IMG/VR virus record: IMGVR_UViG_3300030104_003559
Location: 1 to 40,186 of that record
DNA: 40,186 nucleotides
Strand: one strand, 5' to 3'
Source: a virus
Part shown: in pieces, positions 16,483 through 25,123 of the stretch
Numbering within the stretch: the first letter of the stretch is position 1
Layout: each line of letters begins with the position of its first letter
The notes under the pieces: model-generated
What the model was told of the DNA's origin: nothing
The model's input: the letters and a program-made list of their open reading frames with translations, nothing else
Databases searched by the model: none
Program-made: the position numbers and the translations under genes

Positions 16483-17520
16483 TTAGTCAACATTGCTAAC
16501 AACAGTTGCTCTACAAATTCCAATGTTTTTTGTCTCATACACTTTCGACCATGAACCAACAGTTTCCAAAACAGAACGAGATGGATTTACTGTTGATACA
16601 GCGTATTTAAGACCAACTGGGTGATAGATGTAATGGAGATCTACAGCCATTGCTTCTTCTAAAGCAAGGATGTCTCTATCTGTTTGCACTCTTTGAGGTG
16701 CTTGCTCTCCAGTTACAACAGAGCCATTTGCAAAGAAGAAAACAGCATATTCTGTACTTGAACCGCTTCCTGTCGTAGGAATGTCATCAGAAACAATGAC
16801 ATTTAAACCCATGAAGGTAGGAATGCTTGTAGTCCCTGGGAAGGCTCCTGCAGTTGTTCCTGATGTGGCATTAGCATCTGGAGCACCTGTGCTGTCATAA
16901 ACTCTATCAATTGCTCTTCTTTCTACTAAATCGTAAAAAGTTTTTGAGTGCATAGCAACAGAAGTCAATTTAGACCCTTGATCGCCAAGAATACTTTGAG
17001 CTTGTGCTATGTGACGTGGACTTAAAACAGTTGGAGTATCGCTTGATTCTGAATCAATGCAATGAGTGAACAAAGCACTGTTTGAATCATTAGCATTAAG
17101 AGAACCAAAAGCTCCTTGAAGACAAGAATAAAGGTCTTTTTGCTTTTGGTTATTAACGTATGAAGCTAATTTGTTACCTATTGCACGCATAGGATCAGGG
17201 CCGCCACCAACAGCTAATGCTGCCAAATCTCTTGAACTAAAAGCCCGTCCTCTATGGAGAACAACACCAATTTGATTATCAGCAGTGATTTTCCCAGGGG
17301 TTAAAGAAGTACTGTCTGTTAATACTTCAAAATCACCAGTTAAATTAGCTGCATAAAATGGGATTTTCACAAAATCCCCTCCTCTTTCAGAGGATAGATT
17401 TAATTCTGCCAGAGGTTGAACTATTCCACTTTGCAAGAAAGTGTCTGTTCTTGTTGTCTCCTCTATTAAATAGGGAGTAAACAATTCTGGAATAACTAAA
17501 TCTGATCTTTGAGTACTCAT
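16483..17520 (-). CDS. Major capsid protein
   Basis: A 345-residue major capsid protein of the HK97 fold. The N terminus has LVIPELFTPYLIEETTRTD, with an extended part and no large delta domain. Then come SERGGDFVKIPFYAANLTGD (E-loop region), FSSRDLAALAVGGGPDP, HIAQAQSILGDQGSKLTSVAMHSKTFYDL, and LKYAVSTVNPSRSVLETVGS towards the end. A separate scaffold gene lies just upstream and a decoration gene just downstream, the standard head order. No strong ribosome binding site precedes ATG 17520. A GGGGTTGTCCCC hairpin on the minus strand at 17569-17558 lies in the leader. Confidence 0.9.
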   Translation of the reverse strand: MSTQRSDLVIPELFTPYLIEETTRTDTFLQSGIVQPLAELNLSSERGGDFVKIPFYAANLTGDFEVLTDSTSLTPGKITADNQIGVVLHRGRAFSSRDLAALAVGGGPDPMRAIGNKLASYVNNQKQKDLYSCLQGAFGSLNANDSNSALFTHCIDSESSDTPTVLSPRHIAQAQSILGDQGSKLTSVAMHSKTFYDLVERRAIDRVYDSTGAPDANATSGTTAGAFPGTTSIPTFMGLNVIVSDDIPTTGSGSSTEYAVFFFANGSVVTGEQAPQRVQTDRDILALEEAMAVDLHYIYHPVGLKYAVSTVNPSRSVLETVGSWSKVYETKNIGICRATVVSNVD

Positions 17521-17597
17521 TAGTGAATACGAAAAAAAACTGATTTATTTACAAGACGGGGACAACCCCTCTCTCAGACAACCGAGATAATTACATA

Positions 17598-18272
17598 TTA
17601 ACCTTTTGCTGCGTTTTTCAACATTTCATATTTATTTCTATCTGTCTTATACAAAGTATGTTGTTCAGTTAAATTAAAATCTTTTTTTGTAAATGGGTTC
17701 TTTTCTCCTACATCTAAAAATTCAGTTGTAGAGTTTTTTGATGTTGAAGCACCTCCACCTTGAGGTCTTGAATGTTTTTGAACCCACCCTGGCATCTCAC
17801 GCATAGCCCAATCCTTTACAGGTGTTCGCGTATATCCATCAACAACAACAACTGTCCCATCTGGCTCTCTGGACAACTGATCTTTATTTAAACGATTTAA
17901 AACATATTGAGGATCATGCACAACATCAGATAAAGCCGTAACAGCAGGAGCTTCAATTTCAAGCCTTCTCTTTTCGTTTCTAAGACTTTCAATTTCCTTG
18001 TTTTTTTCTTCTTCTGCTTGTCTGTATTGACTAGCAAGTTTTTCTCTTGCCTCTTCGTACTTTCCTTGAGCCTCTAATTCTTCTTGCTCTTTTTTTTGCT
18101 TATATGCGATTAATTCATCAACATTTACACCTTCTGGAACCTGTTTGGCTTTTTGTGTTACCTTGATTTTTTCATCTAAAAGTTTTGCATTATTAGCTTT
18201 TAAAGCTTCTATTTCTGCTCTTAAAGCATCTTCATTGTTTGGTGGGTTTGGTCTTTGTAAATCTTCAGACAT
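17598..18272 (-). CDS. Scaffolding protein
   Basis: A 224-residue protein before the capsid gene with a long coiled coil (about residues 18-105, rich in E, K and Q, including ELEAQGKYEEAREKLASQYR) and a C-terminal basic, partly disordered tail with KNAAKG. This is the normal layout of a siphovirus head scaffold that guides capsid assembly and leaves afterwards. A middle part VHDPQYVLNRLN and VVVDGYTRTPVKDWA is typical of scaffolds of this group. AACCCC stands 12 bases before the start in place of a Shine-Dalgarno. Confidence 0.85.
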   Translation of the reverse strand: MSEDLQRPNPPNNEDALRAEIEALKANNAKLLDEKIKVTQKAKQVPEGVNVDELIAYKQKKEQEELEAQGKYEEAREKLASQYRQAEEEKNKEIESLRNEKRRLEIEAPAVTALSDVVHDPQYVLNRLNKDQLSREPDGTVVVVDGYTRTPVKDWAMREMPGWVQKHSRPQGGGASTSKNSTTEFLDVGEKNPFTKKDFNLTEQHTLYKTDRNKYEMLKNAAKG

Positions 18273-18310
18273 AAATAATTTTTTGGGGTTATGACAATAA
18301 TACTAATTTT

Positions 18311-18589
18311 TCACCATTTGGTCTTGTTCGCCCAATAAGCAGCACTCATTTTTCCTTTTGCAATATTCTTTGCATGTCTAGCTTTAAATGATTTTTGTCT
18401 AGCCTTATCAGCCTTGCTTGTTGGATTATCACCAGCACCCCTAATCCCTTGTTGACCGAATCTGATCAACTTAACTTTGTCTCCTTCCTTTGCTAAAACA
18501 ACATGGCTTTTTGTTGGATGATTTGGTGTCCTTTTGGGTTTATTAAATCCATCTAAGTTATTTTTTTTTAGTCTTGAATCTTTACTCAT
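18311..18589 (-). CDS. Conserved small basic phage protein (92 residues)
   Basis: A strongly basic 92-residue protein containing HPTKSHVVLAKEGDKVKLIR, FGQQGIRGAGDNP and the C-terminal ARHAKNIAKGKMSAAYWANK. I remember closely similar proteins from many marine phages, as a conserved domain of unknown function. No catalytic residues are evident. It is encoded in a run of small basic proteins between the head-morphogenesis gene and the scaffold, with ATG/TGA overlaps to its neighbour upstream. DNA binding or packaging inside the capsid is possible. Confidence 0.7.
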   Translation of the reverse strand: MSKDSRLKKNNLDGFNKPKRTPNHPTKSHVVLAKEGDKVKLIRFGQQGIRGAGDNPTSKADKARQKSFKARHAKNIAKGKMSAAYWANKTKW

Positions 18590-18750
18590 TTACCTTTTTT
18601 TTTCATTGCTAGTCTATGTGCTTCTGTGAAAGTTTTACCAGCCAGCATAGATTTAGTCATTTCATCCATGTGGGCTTTTGTATGACCATGTTCTTTTTTA
18701 TGCCTTTTTAAAGCATTTTTCTGTCTAATTGTTAGCTCTTTTTTCTTCAT
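18586..18750 (-). CDS. Small basic protein (54 residues)
   Basis: A 54-residue frame overlapping both neighbours by four bases (ATGA at 18750 with the upstream stop, ATGA at its own end with the next start). The product is basic and histidine-rich: MKKKELTIRQKNALKRHKKE, then HGHTKAHMDEMTKSML and EAHRLAMKKKGK. The double ATGA coupling makes it a convincing gene although short. I know the type 'KALKRHxxHHxxxHMxxM' from small phage proteins without assigned function. Confidence 0.7.
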   Translation of the reverse strand: MKKKELTIRQKNALKRHKKEHGHTKAHMDEMTKSMLAGKTFTEAHRLAMKKKGK

Positions 18751-19028
18751 TTTTTCTTGGTGTTTTTTTTGCGTTTATGTTGATAGTTTATTTTTTTACT
18801 GCTTTTTTTCTCTCTTTTAAATTTTGCTTTTTCTGCTGGTGTCATCTCTCCAACAGTTTTTGGTGTTTTGCTACTCACTCTTTTTTTAGGTCTACACGCT
18901 GGATATCCATCTCTTTTTTCTCCTTTTTGACGACCGCAAGGTTTCCCAGTTTTTACATCAACCCACTCTTCTGAGAACCAACGACCTAAGCCACCTCTAC
19001 CCTTGGTTTTACTTTTTCTTTGTGGCAC
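18747..19028 (-). CDS. DUF5872-like conserved small protein
   Basis: A 93-residue, very basic protein with GRGGLGRWFSEEWVDVKTGK, PCGRQKGEKRDGYPACRP and RVSSKTPKTVGEMTPAEKAK. This matches my memory of the DUF5872 family found in marine phages and algal viruses. Two cysteines (C41-type PCG and ACRP) could bind metal, but no standard zinc motif is complete. The start is GTG 19028, overlapping the end of the gene upstream by 20 bases. Function unknown; it belongs to the small-basic-protein cluster. Confidence 0.75.
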   Translation of the reverse strand: MPQRKSKTKGRGGLGRWFSEEWVDVKTGKPCGRQKGEKRDGYPACRPKKRVSSKTPKTVGEMTPAEKAKFKREKKSSKKINYQHKRKKNTKKK

Positions 19029-19185
19029 GTTTTTTCTCCTTTCCTACACGATAAGTACCGCCACGGCTTTTATACTCCCTAACTAACCACGCATTTGCAT
19101 ACGCAGAAGGATAAACAGCAAATTTTCTTTTCGCAGCAGCTTTTACTCTTGCATAAAGAGTTTTATCAACAGGTATGTTTGCCAC
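19009..19185 (-). CDS. Conserved small basic protein (58 residues), GTG start
   Basis: A 58-residue frame missed by a 60-residue cut-off. It begins GTG at 19185, preceded by AGGGGGG at a proper distance (5 bases), and ends TAA at 19009 inside the next gene. The product contains TLYARVKAAAKRKFAVYPSA and NAWLVREYKSRGGTYR. Proteins with 'YxxVKxxAKxKFxVxPSAYANAWLVxxYKxRGG' are widespread in marine phages, so this is a real gene. Function unknown; the pattern is compatible with nucleic-acid binding. Confidence 0.75.
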   Translation of the reverse strand: MANIPVDKTLYARVKAAAKRKFAVYPSAYANAWLVREYKSRGGTYRVGKEKKRATKKK

Positions 19186-19240
19186 GCTTACCCCCCTTTT
19201 TTTTCTTTTTTCCTTTGGGTTTCATCGCTCCGTAAGCCAT
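19166..19240 (-). CDS. Possible tiny lysine-rich protein (24 residues)
   Basis: An ATG at 19240 opens a 24-codon frame (MAYGAMKPKGKKKKKGGKRG, then four more) that overlaps the start of the following gene. Tiny proteins beginning MAYG.. and rich in lysine occur next to these small basic genes in other phages. However, the DNA is a low-complexity A/G run, so chance is possible. Confidence 0.35.
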   Translation of the reverse strand: MAYGAMKPKGKKKKKGGKRGKHTC

Positions 19241-19313
19241 AAAAAGAAAAAAACAACTAATAGAATTTTACCAAGATTATTTTTTTTTGTCTTTTTTTTT
19301 CTTTTTTACTATC

Positions 19314-19511
19314 TTAATCTCCAAAATATTTATCAATTAAATCTAAATCCTGTTTATTTTCTGCTGAAGCATATAAAACTTCAACCAACTCACCTATTAA
19401 GCTTTTGTTTTCTCCTTTAGCTTTATTAATTAAAGACAACAACTTCTCTGGTGCTTCCCTTGACTTTGGAAAGCTACCAGCAACTTTTAAAGCTTGTTCT
19501 TTTAAGTCCAT
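19314..19511 (-). CDS. Small acidic-helical unknown protein (65 residues)
   Basis: A 65-residue helical protein (MDLKEQALKVAGSFPKSREA ... LDLIDKYFGD) whose start overlaps the last 10 bases of the head-morphogenesis gene, showing translational coupling. I do not recognise a family. It could be a small head-assembly partner of the upstream protein. About 75 bases of A/T-rich low-complexity DNA follow before the next small frame. Confidence 0.55.
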   Translation of the reverse strand: MDLKEQALKVAGSFPKSREAPEKLLSLINKAKGENKSLIGELVEVLYASAENKQDLDLIDKYFGD

Positions 19512-21772
19512 TTATCTACTTTTTTTAAAGAAGCGTCAAGAGTGTCTTCTATCCATTTATAGGCAGAAGGAGAAGCTTTCTTCAATTCTACAGGTGAGAA
19601 GATGAACTGCACAAATGTTTCTGCAAATCTTTCTTTGTAATTCAAACTTCCATAGGCACTTGGAATCCAATCATAAGAACTTAATTTATTCACTTCATTG
19701 GTGTAATGAATTTGATGACCCATCTCGTGAACATAAGTTTTCAACCAGCTAGTCCCTTCGTCAAACCTACCTTTCCCATGAGCTGACCAATAATTATTCC
19801 GATCCCAATTAGGGTTGTTTTGATTGTTTTTTGCATATTTAACAGCATCTTTTATATCGTCTTGCATTTTTTTCAAGTTTTTAATAGCTTTTTGTTTGCT
19901 TGTTGCCTTAAGAACAATATGATTTGCTCCTTTTATAGTCATTCCATTCATATATTTTCGACCTTTGCCACCTGCTGTAAAATATCTTTTTGCTTCATAA
20001 GATACAAATCGAAAATCATTAGTTTTTAGAGCAGCATCCATGTCTCTATAAACATCTGAAAATCCATAAGTTGTTTCGTTTTTCAAAGAAGTTTGTATTG
20101 TTTTTTTAAATTGTGGGTTATCAAGAAAATATTCATATTTTTGTTTGCTTGAACGAAGATTTCCTTCTTTTGCATTTGACCAATTACAGAATACTTGTTT
20201 TTTCTCTGCAAATTTTCTAAGTTTTCTCGCATTTTCTCCTGCTAATCCTTCCATTTGATCCATTAAATCAAAAGCTTTATTCACTTCATTAGCTTTTACT
20301 TTTCCAGTCGGAGAAATACCCTGCAATTGTGCAATGGTGGGCAAAGATGGATCTCTTTCCTCTAACGCCTTTAATTGTGCTTTAGCTTCTTGTAATTGTT
20401 TTTTCGTTTCCGCTATTTCTTTATCAATTTTCTTTATTGCTGGTGAAGGCTTTACAGGAGGTGTAGTTACTTTTGGAGCTGCTGCTGTTACTTTTGCTTT
20501 TATATCACTTGGTTTACCATACTTTCTCTTTAAATCTTCTAGCGTCATTTCACTTCCATCACTTCTAATGACCTGCCTTAAAGCATCTTTGCCATTACTC
20601 TTTGCTGCTAACCGATTAAAATATTTTGCCTTTTCAAATCCTAAAGTTTGTATTTGAATTTCACCTGGCTCATATTTTTTTAACTTGTTATTTGCTCCCC
20701 TTGCTCTTTGTTCATACAACCAATCTCCATAAGAAACTTTTTGAGGCACTCGACCAGTTTCACTTGGTCTAGTTGTTAGTTTTGTTTCTTTAGGTGGTGT
20801 TAGTCCTAGCTTTTTATAATCAACAACAGGGACAGTGGTAGACCTGCAATTAAAATGTTGAGGTGGTGTTGGCCCCTTGTCGTATCCGAATTTTTGACCG
20901 TCTAATCTCTGACAAATTGAGCTGGTCTTACTGTCTAAAGTTGCTACATATTCATATTCAGGAGCAACATCTTTGTTTGCAGCGTAGACACTTTGACTTG
21001 CAGCATTGCTTACTTGATTGATTGATGTTCTAACAATTGTTTTTATCTGATTGTTTGCAAGTTTTAATGGTTGATTTCCTGCTAAAGCAAACGCCCTTGT
21101 ACCTTCTTTTGCATATTCATTAAAATTCAACCTTCCCATTAATCGCCTTGCAATTTGTACGTTTGTTTCACCAGATAAAACCCCTTGCCTTATATGTCTA
21201 GCCAATGACTCTTGTTGTCTTGCCGCTATACCTCGAAAAGCTTTTTCAACAGTCTCTCCATTAGGAAGTGTTAATAATTCACCTCTTTTTGTTGTAAGAG
21301 CAAAATCACCAGCTTTAAATTTTTTAAATTCTTCTTCTGGTCGTCCAAACAAGTTCAATTTTGTAGGGTCTGTACTTACGACAGCATCACCAAAATCTTT
21401 ACTTACAGCAACGCTGTTAATAGGAATATCACCAGAAGCTACAACTTTTTTTAATTCTTCTTCTATAAATTCAGTTTGTAATACTGCAAGACCTTGTAAC
21501 TCTTTTTTAAATGCTTTTGCAGATGTTCCAGACCAAGAATTGAGACTATCTTTTGATTGTTTTATAATTGCTCTTAGCCTTTTTCTTGTCTCTGGAGCAA
21601 CCAATGTTGTTGTTTTTTGTTGTCTAAAATCAATATCAATTAATCTTTTTGAAGCCGCAATAATTATGTCGTTATAAGCTCTTGCATATTTACCAGCAAC
21701 TGAGTTGCTATAACGATTTAAATCAATTACTTCACGATAAAACGCCTCGGAAACAGCAGTTTTTGTTGTCAT
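19502..21772 (-). CDS. Head morphogenesis protein fused to a zincin-type peptidase domain
   Basis: A 756-residue fusion. Residues about 170-315 form the SPP1 gp7/Mu F-type minor head domain (GVLSGETNVQIARRL at 197-211, RTSINQVSNAAS at 248-259, the signature TSSICQRLDGQKF with C287, and PPQHFNCRST with H306 and C309). A basic linker with coiled coil follows (about 425-475). The C-terminal 200 residues end in a metallopeptidase-like site: HEMGH at 682-686, and E718 in ERFAETF as likely third zinc ligand. Minor head proteins of this type sit at the portal vertex. The extra domain may cleave a head protein or be injected. Start ATG 21772 overlaps the portal stop by four bases. Confidence 0.85.
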   Translation of the reverse strand: MTTKTAVSEAFYREVIDLNRYSNSVAGKYARAYNDIIIAASKRLIDIDFRQQKTTTLVAPETRKRLRAIIKQSKDSLNSWSGTSAKAFKKELQGLAVLQTEFIEEELKKVVASGDIPINSVAVSKDFGDAVVSTDPTKLNLFGRPEEEFKKFKAGDFALTTKRGELLTLPNGETVEKAFRGIAARQQESLARHIRQGVLSGETNVQIARRLMGRLNFNEYAKEGTRAFALAGNQPLKLANNQIKTIVRTSINQVSNAASQSVYAANKDVAPEYEYVATLDSKTSSICQRLDGQKFGYDKGPTPPQHFNCRSTTVPVVDYKKLGLTPPKETKLTTRPSETGRVPQKVSYGDWLYEQRARGANNKLKKYEPGEIQIQTLGFEKAKYFNRLAAKSNGKDALRQVIRSDGSEMTLEDLKRKYGKPSDIKAKVTAAAPKVTTPPVKPSPAIKKIDKEIAETKKQLQEAKAQLKALEERDPSLPTIAQLQGISPTGKVKANEVNKAFDLMDQMEGLAGENARKLRKFAEKKQVFCNWSNAKEGNLRSSKQKYEYFLDNPQFKKTIQTSLKNETTYGFSDVYRDMDAALKTNDFRFVSYEAKRYFTAGGKGRKYMNGMTIKGANHIVLKATSKQKAIKNLKKMQDDIKDAVKYAKNNQNNPNWDRNNYWSAHGKGRFDEGTSWLKTYVHEMGHQIHYTNEVNKLSSYDWIPSAYGSLNYKERFAETFVQFIFSPVELKKASPSAYKWIEDTLDASLKKVDKWT

Positions 21773-23160
21773 TCATCCGCTTCTGTGGGTGCTACATCCA
21801 TCAAACCACCTGTCTGCGTGCTTTCAAGCTCCTCTTCTATATCAAAATCATCGGCTAAAATTTCACCAGAGGAAAGTTGATCTAATAAAGTTTTTTGTGA
21901 AATTGTTCCAGCCGTGTACAACTGCAGCAAACTTTGTATTTCTTGAGGTTGAAGCCTTGTACTAACAAAATCTCTGTTAACAAAACTGCTTCCAGCCGTC
22001 GGTTCATTTAAATACATTGAATGAAACCTTAAACAGTTATCAACTAAATCTTGAAGTTGTTGAGCCATAACCATGAGCGTTGCATCTGATTGGCTGCGAT
22101 CAATGTGCTTCGCCTCTGCACTTTCACCCACCAGCTTGGAACCCATTACTGCTGCTAACGAGAGCGTATTAATTTGTTTTTCGATATCGTTTAATCTTCT
22201 AAATTGACTCTCAAAACTATCTCCTGAAGGACTTACATATTCAGCTCTAGATTCTTGTGGCAAACTTAAAGCTTCCCCTGGTCCTGCAGAAATTTCATCA
22301 GCACTAGCTGGAAAACCATAAAAAGTTAACAATGGCACTGCACTTACCGCAAGAATATTATCCAAATCAGATTGGATTTGATAATGCTTTAAATTTAGTT
22401 CAGCCACATCATATAAGGGGCTTCTTGATTCATATGGGCCTAATCTATTTGCGTAAGCAATTGAAAAAGGAATTTCTGACAAACTCATTGAACCAGAATC
22501 AAAAATAAAAAAATCTCCTTTATCTTTTTTTCTATGAATCTCATATTGACCAGGCTCTAATACCCTGATTTGTTCAACTACTTTTTCACCATATTTGCCG
22601 TCTGATTCAATAACTGTTTCTCTTAGTCTTAATTGAGATAGTTTTCTTTGACCATCAACAATATTAGTTCTCCAGCCTAAAATGTCAGACGGTAAATAAG
22701 TAACCCAATAAGGTCTGGCTTTGTCACCATCTTTCGGAGCATCAACAAGGACACCAACATGACCAAAAGAAATTGCTTGTCTTGCAGTTTGAAAAAGCCA
22801 TTGATTGAGATCTTCTCCTTCTAACGAAACATCAAATAATTGCTCTCTTACTAAATCAGATACATCATCAAGTCTTATTGGCTTTCTAACCAACATACCT
22901 GCCAACATCTTTTCAATTCTTTGTACAAAAGGGACTACAACCGACTTGCTTAATCTGACATCATAACTATCATCTTGCTCTCTCACCATTTGGGGTAAAT
23001 ATTTTCTATGTTGTGCTCTTATTTGTTGTGTACCTTCTCTTAAATCTTTTATAAGCCCCCAAAATGGAGACATTCTTTGATAGGCAGCATTAGGACTTGC
23101 AACCGTTTTTGCTTTAACGGTTGTTATGGGGTTGTAAATGTTATCAAGAGTTCCGTACAC
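21769..23160 (-). CDS. Portal protein (DUF4055-type)
   Basis: A 463-residue portal, the twelve-fold ring through which DNA enters and leaves. Typical parts are an N-terminal RMSPFWGLIKDLREGTQQIR, then YLPQMVREQDDSYDVRLSKS, RIEKMLAGMLVRKPI, a clip region around GHVGVLVDAPKDGD, and helical C-terminal parts with EAKHIDRSQSDATLMVMAQQ. It fits the DUF4055 portal family. The start is GTG 23160 with GAGGG nine bases before. It lies between the large terminase and the head-morphogenesis gene as usual. Confidence 0.9.
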   Translation of the reverse strand: MYGTLDNIYNPITTVKAKTVASPNAAYQRMSPFWGLIKDLREGTQQIRAQHRKYLPQMVREQDDSYDVRLSKSVVVPFVQRIEKMLAGMLVRKPIRLDDVSDLVREQLFDVSLEGEDLNQWLFQTARQAISFGHVGVLVDAPKDGDKARPYWVTYLPSDILGWRTNIVDGQRKLSQLRLRETVIESDGKYGEKVVEQIRVLEPGQYEIHRKKDKGDFFIFDSGSMSLSEIPFSIAYANRLGPYESRSPLYDVAELNLKHYQIQSDLDNILAVSAVPLLTFYGFPASADEISAGPGEALSLPQESRAEYVSPSGDSFESQFRRLNDIEKQINTLSLAAVMGSKLVGESAEAKHIDRSQSDATLMVMAQQLQDLVDNCLRFHSMYLNEPTAGSSFVNRDFVSTRLQPQEIQSLLQLYTAGTISQKTLLDQLSSGEILADDFDIEEELESTQTGGLMDVAPTEADE

Positions 23161-23185
23161 TTTTTACCCTCATAGTATCAAGCTT

Positions 23186-24547
23186 TTAGTAAATTCTAAA
23201 GCCTGTTTTGCCACCTGCTCGACTGTAAATCATATTGAACTCACGATATACCAAATAGCCTAAACAGTCATTGAGATGATCAAAATTATTTTGCTTATCT
23301 GGTAAGCCTGTCTTTTCGTCATAACTTTGTAATTCCAAACTTTCAATTAATGATTTGCAACGGGCATGAACCGCCATTCGCACCCGTCCCTTTGAGTTTT
23401 CCAAGAGTGCTTGTAAGGTTTGAACTCTGTCTTTGATCGGTGGATTGCTTTTGAGAGCCATTGAAACAAATCCGTAACTTTCGAGGATTGATATGTCTGT
23501 CCTTGACGCATTAGTTGTATTTCGTGCGGCCCCACTTGCATCTGGATAAACATAAATTTTGTTTGTAGGGTAACGGCGTTTTATCTCCCTTGCTAGTGAA
23601 TCAGTGTCTAATTCTTTACATATTTCATCAAAGACATAAAGCTTTTCCCCCTCTTTCACACCAATAACAGCGTTCATGTTTGCCACATTAAAATCAACGC
23701 CACAAAGCAATGGTTCACCTTGAATGACAAAAGGTAATTTATCAATAACATGTTTTGCTCTACTAAATCTTGTATATACAGAGCCAGTATTTAAGTTGAC
23801 AAAATTCCCGTTGAGATAGGCTTCAATTAAATTTTTATCGTAATTCAAATATAGATTTTCAATAAAGTCAGGTGGTAAATATGGATTATCAGTTGATTTT
23901 GCTTGGATCAATCTTGTGTCTTCTTTTGCTTCTTTCTTAAATGTTTTATGAGCAAAGCCAAAACCTTCAGGAGTTGTAGTTACAAAAAACTGTTGAACAT
24001 TGCCTGAACGCAAACGAGCAAGTGCCATATTCATCGCACATTCGGCATCGTAAGAACCCACAGTGTCAGCCTCGTCAAAGCCGATTGAACATAAGTTTTG
24101 CCCCCTCAAGCGTTGGTAATTCAAAATGGTTCTAAACAAAATTGTATGGCTGCCTTCCTTAAAATTGATTGTTAACTCTGGCATTGGTGAGGCTCTGTAA
24201 GTAAAAGGAACTTTCCATTCGTCCAACATCTCAAGCATTGACCTATGCAACACATCCCTCAACATTGTGTTTGTCGGTTCAAAGAGTGCTGAAACATAAC
24301 CAATATTCTTTGCTGCAAGAATCACACTTTTAGCTATTAGTGCAACAGTTTTTCCTGCCCCAAAGCCACACACTAAAGCTAACTTACGGTGTTCTTGGTC
24401 TGAACAAAAAGAAGCTTGATGAGGCAACAAAGTTTTATAAACAGTATTGGTTACTTCTTCTGCTGTTGGTGGAGAATAAAAAACATCTCTTTCAGCAAAA
24501 GCCATTAAAGGCTCATTTTCACAAATACCTGTAAGAAGATTGCTCAA
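23186..24547 (-). CDS. terL: Terminase large subunit
   Basis: A 453-residue packaging motor. The ATPase half has Walker A GFGAGKT at residues 61-67 and a Walker B-type IGFDEADTVG about 100 residues later, followed by the coupling motif FVTTTPEGFG. The nuclease half has GVDFNVANMNAVIGV (first metal ligand) and YVYPDASGAA. Start is TTG 24547, overlapping the TGA of the small subunit (TTGA); the protein begins MSNLLTG. The overlap and the lack of any better start support it. Whether packaging is headful or site-specific cannot be told, but the apparent circularity of the contig fits permuted ends. Confidence 0.93.
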   Translation of the reverse strand: MSNLLTGICENEPLMAFAERDVFYSPPTAEEVTNTVYKTLLPHQASFCSDQEHRKLALVCGFGAGKTVALIAKSVILAAKNIGYVSALFEPTNTMLRDVLHRSMLEMLDEWKVPFTYRASPMPELTINFKEGSHTILFRTILNYQRLRGQNLCSIGFDEADTVGSYDAECAMNMALARLRSGNVQQFFVTTTPEGFGFAHKTFKKEAKEDTRLIQAKSTDNPYLPPDFIENLYLNYDKNLIEAYLNGNFVNLNTGSVYTRFSRAKHVIDKLPFVIQGEPLLCGVDFNVANMNAVIGVKEGEKLYVFDEICKELDTDSLAREIKRRYPTNKIYVYPDASGAARNTTNASRTDISILESYGFVSMALKSNPPIKDRVQTLQALLENSKGRVRMAVHARCKSLIESLELQSYDEKTGLPDKQNNFDHLNDCLGYLVYREFNMIYSRAGGKTGFRIY

Positions 24548-24867
24548 CTTAATTCAAAACGTAAAAGACGTGCTTGAAGTTCAATTGCTCTGTTAGCCGC
24601 CTGAAATTGTCCACTCTTTGCTGCCTTACTTTCATAATTTTGTAAACGAGATATAGCAGCCAAAAGCCAAGTTGGCCTTTCTACCTGAGCATCCATCTGC
24701 TGCAATTCACGAGCTTTTGACAAATATTCGTCTACTGTCCTCATTTTTACACCCCATTTCTCTGCTGCATATAGAGCTATTTGCGTTCTTGAATTTCCAT
24801 CTAAGAGTAATTGATAAATATCATTGACTCTGTTATTGACTTCAATTTTGGTTGATTTATTCGCCAT
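24544..24867 (-). CDS. terS: Terminase small subunit
   Basis: A 107-residue protein directly before the large terminase. The N-terminal half has a helix-turn-helix pattern (VNDIYQLLLDGNSRTQIALY, then KWGVKMRTVDEYLSKARE), and the rest is a helical oligomerisation region ending RAIELQARLLRFELS. This is the DNA-recognising partner of the motor. The four-base overlap with terL is typical. The AAGGT upstream on the minus strand is a weak ribosome site. Confidence 0.85.
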   Translation of the reverse strand: MANKSTKIEVNNRVNDIYQLLLDGNSRTQIALYAAEKWGVKMRTVDEYLSKARELQQMDAQVERPTWLLAAISRLQNYESKAAKSGQFQAANRAIELQARLLRFELS

Positions 24868-24881
24868 AAATAAAATATACC

Positions 24882-25100
24882 TTATTCGTTGGATAATGGT
24901 TTTAAATCAGCTTGTTCTGCTGCACAAAGTATATCTGCAACTCGGACTAAATATTGAGTCAAGCCAGCAACAATTTTAGGGTCTAATCTTTCTTGATCAT
25001 CAAGAGCATTATCCAAAATTGCGTCTGCAACATATTCAGATTGAGCAAGCAAGAGAATAAGTCGATCGACGACGGGTTGATTTTTCTTTGAGACGTGCAT
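24882..25100 (-). CDS. Small helical protein at the start of the late operon
   Basis: A 72-residue helical protein (MHVSKKNQPVVDRLILLLAQ, then AILDNALDDQERLDPKIVAG). It is the first gene of the minus-strand late block, 14 bases before the small terminase and next to the candidate replication origin. I do not recognise a family. Its position suggests a terminase partner or a late regulator. Confidence 0.6.
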   Translation of the reverse strand: MHVSKKNQPVVDRLILLLAQSEYVADAILDNALDDQERLDPKIVAGLTQYLVRVADILCAAEQADLKPLSNE

Positions 25101-25123
25101 GAGACAAAAATGAGATTAAAAGT

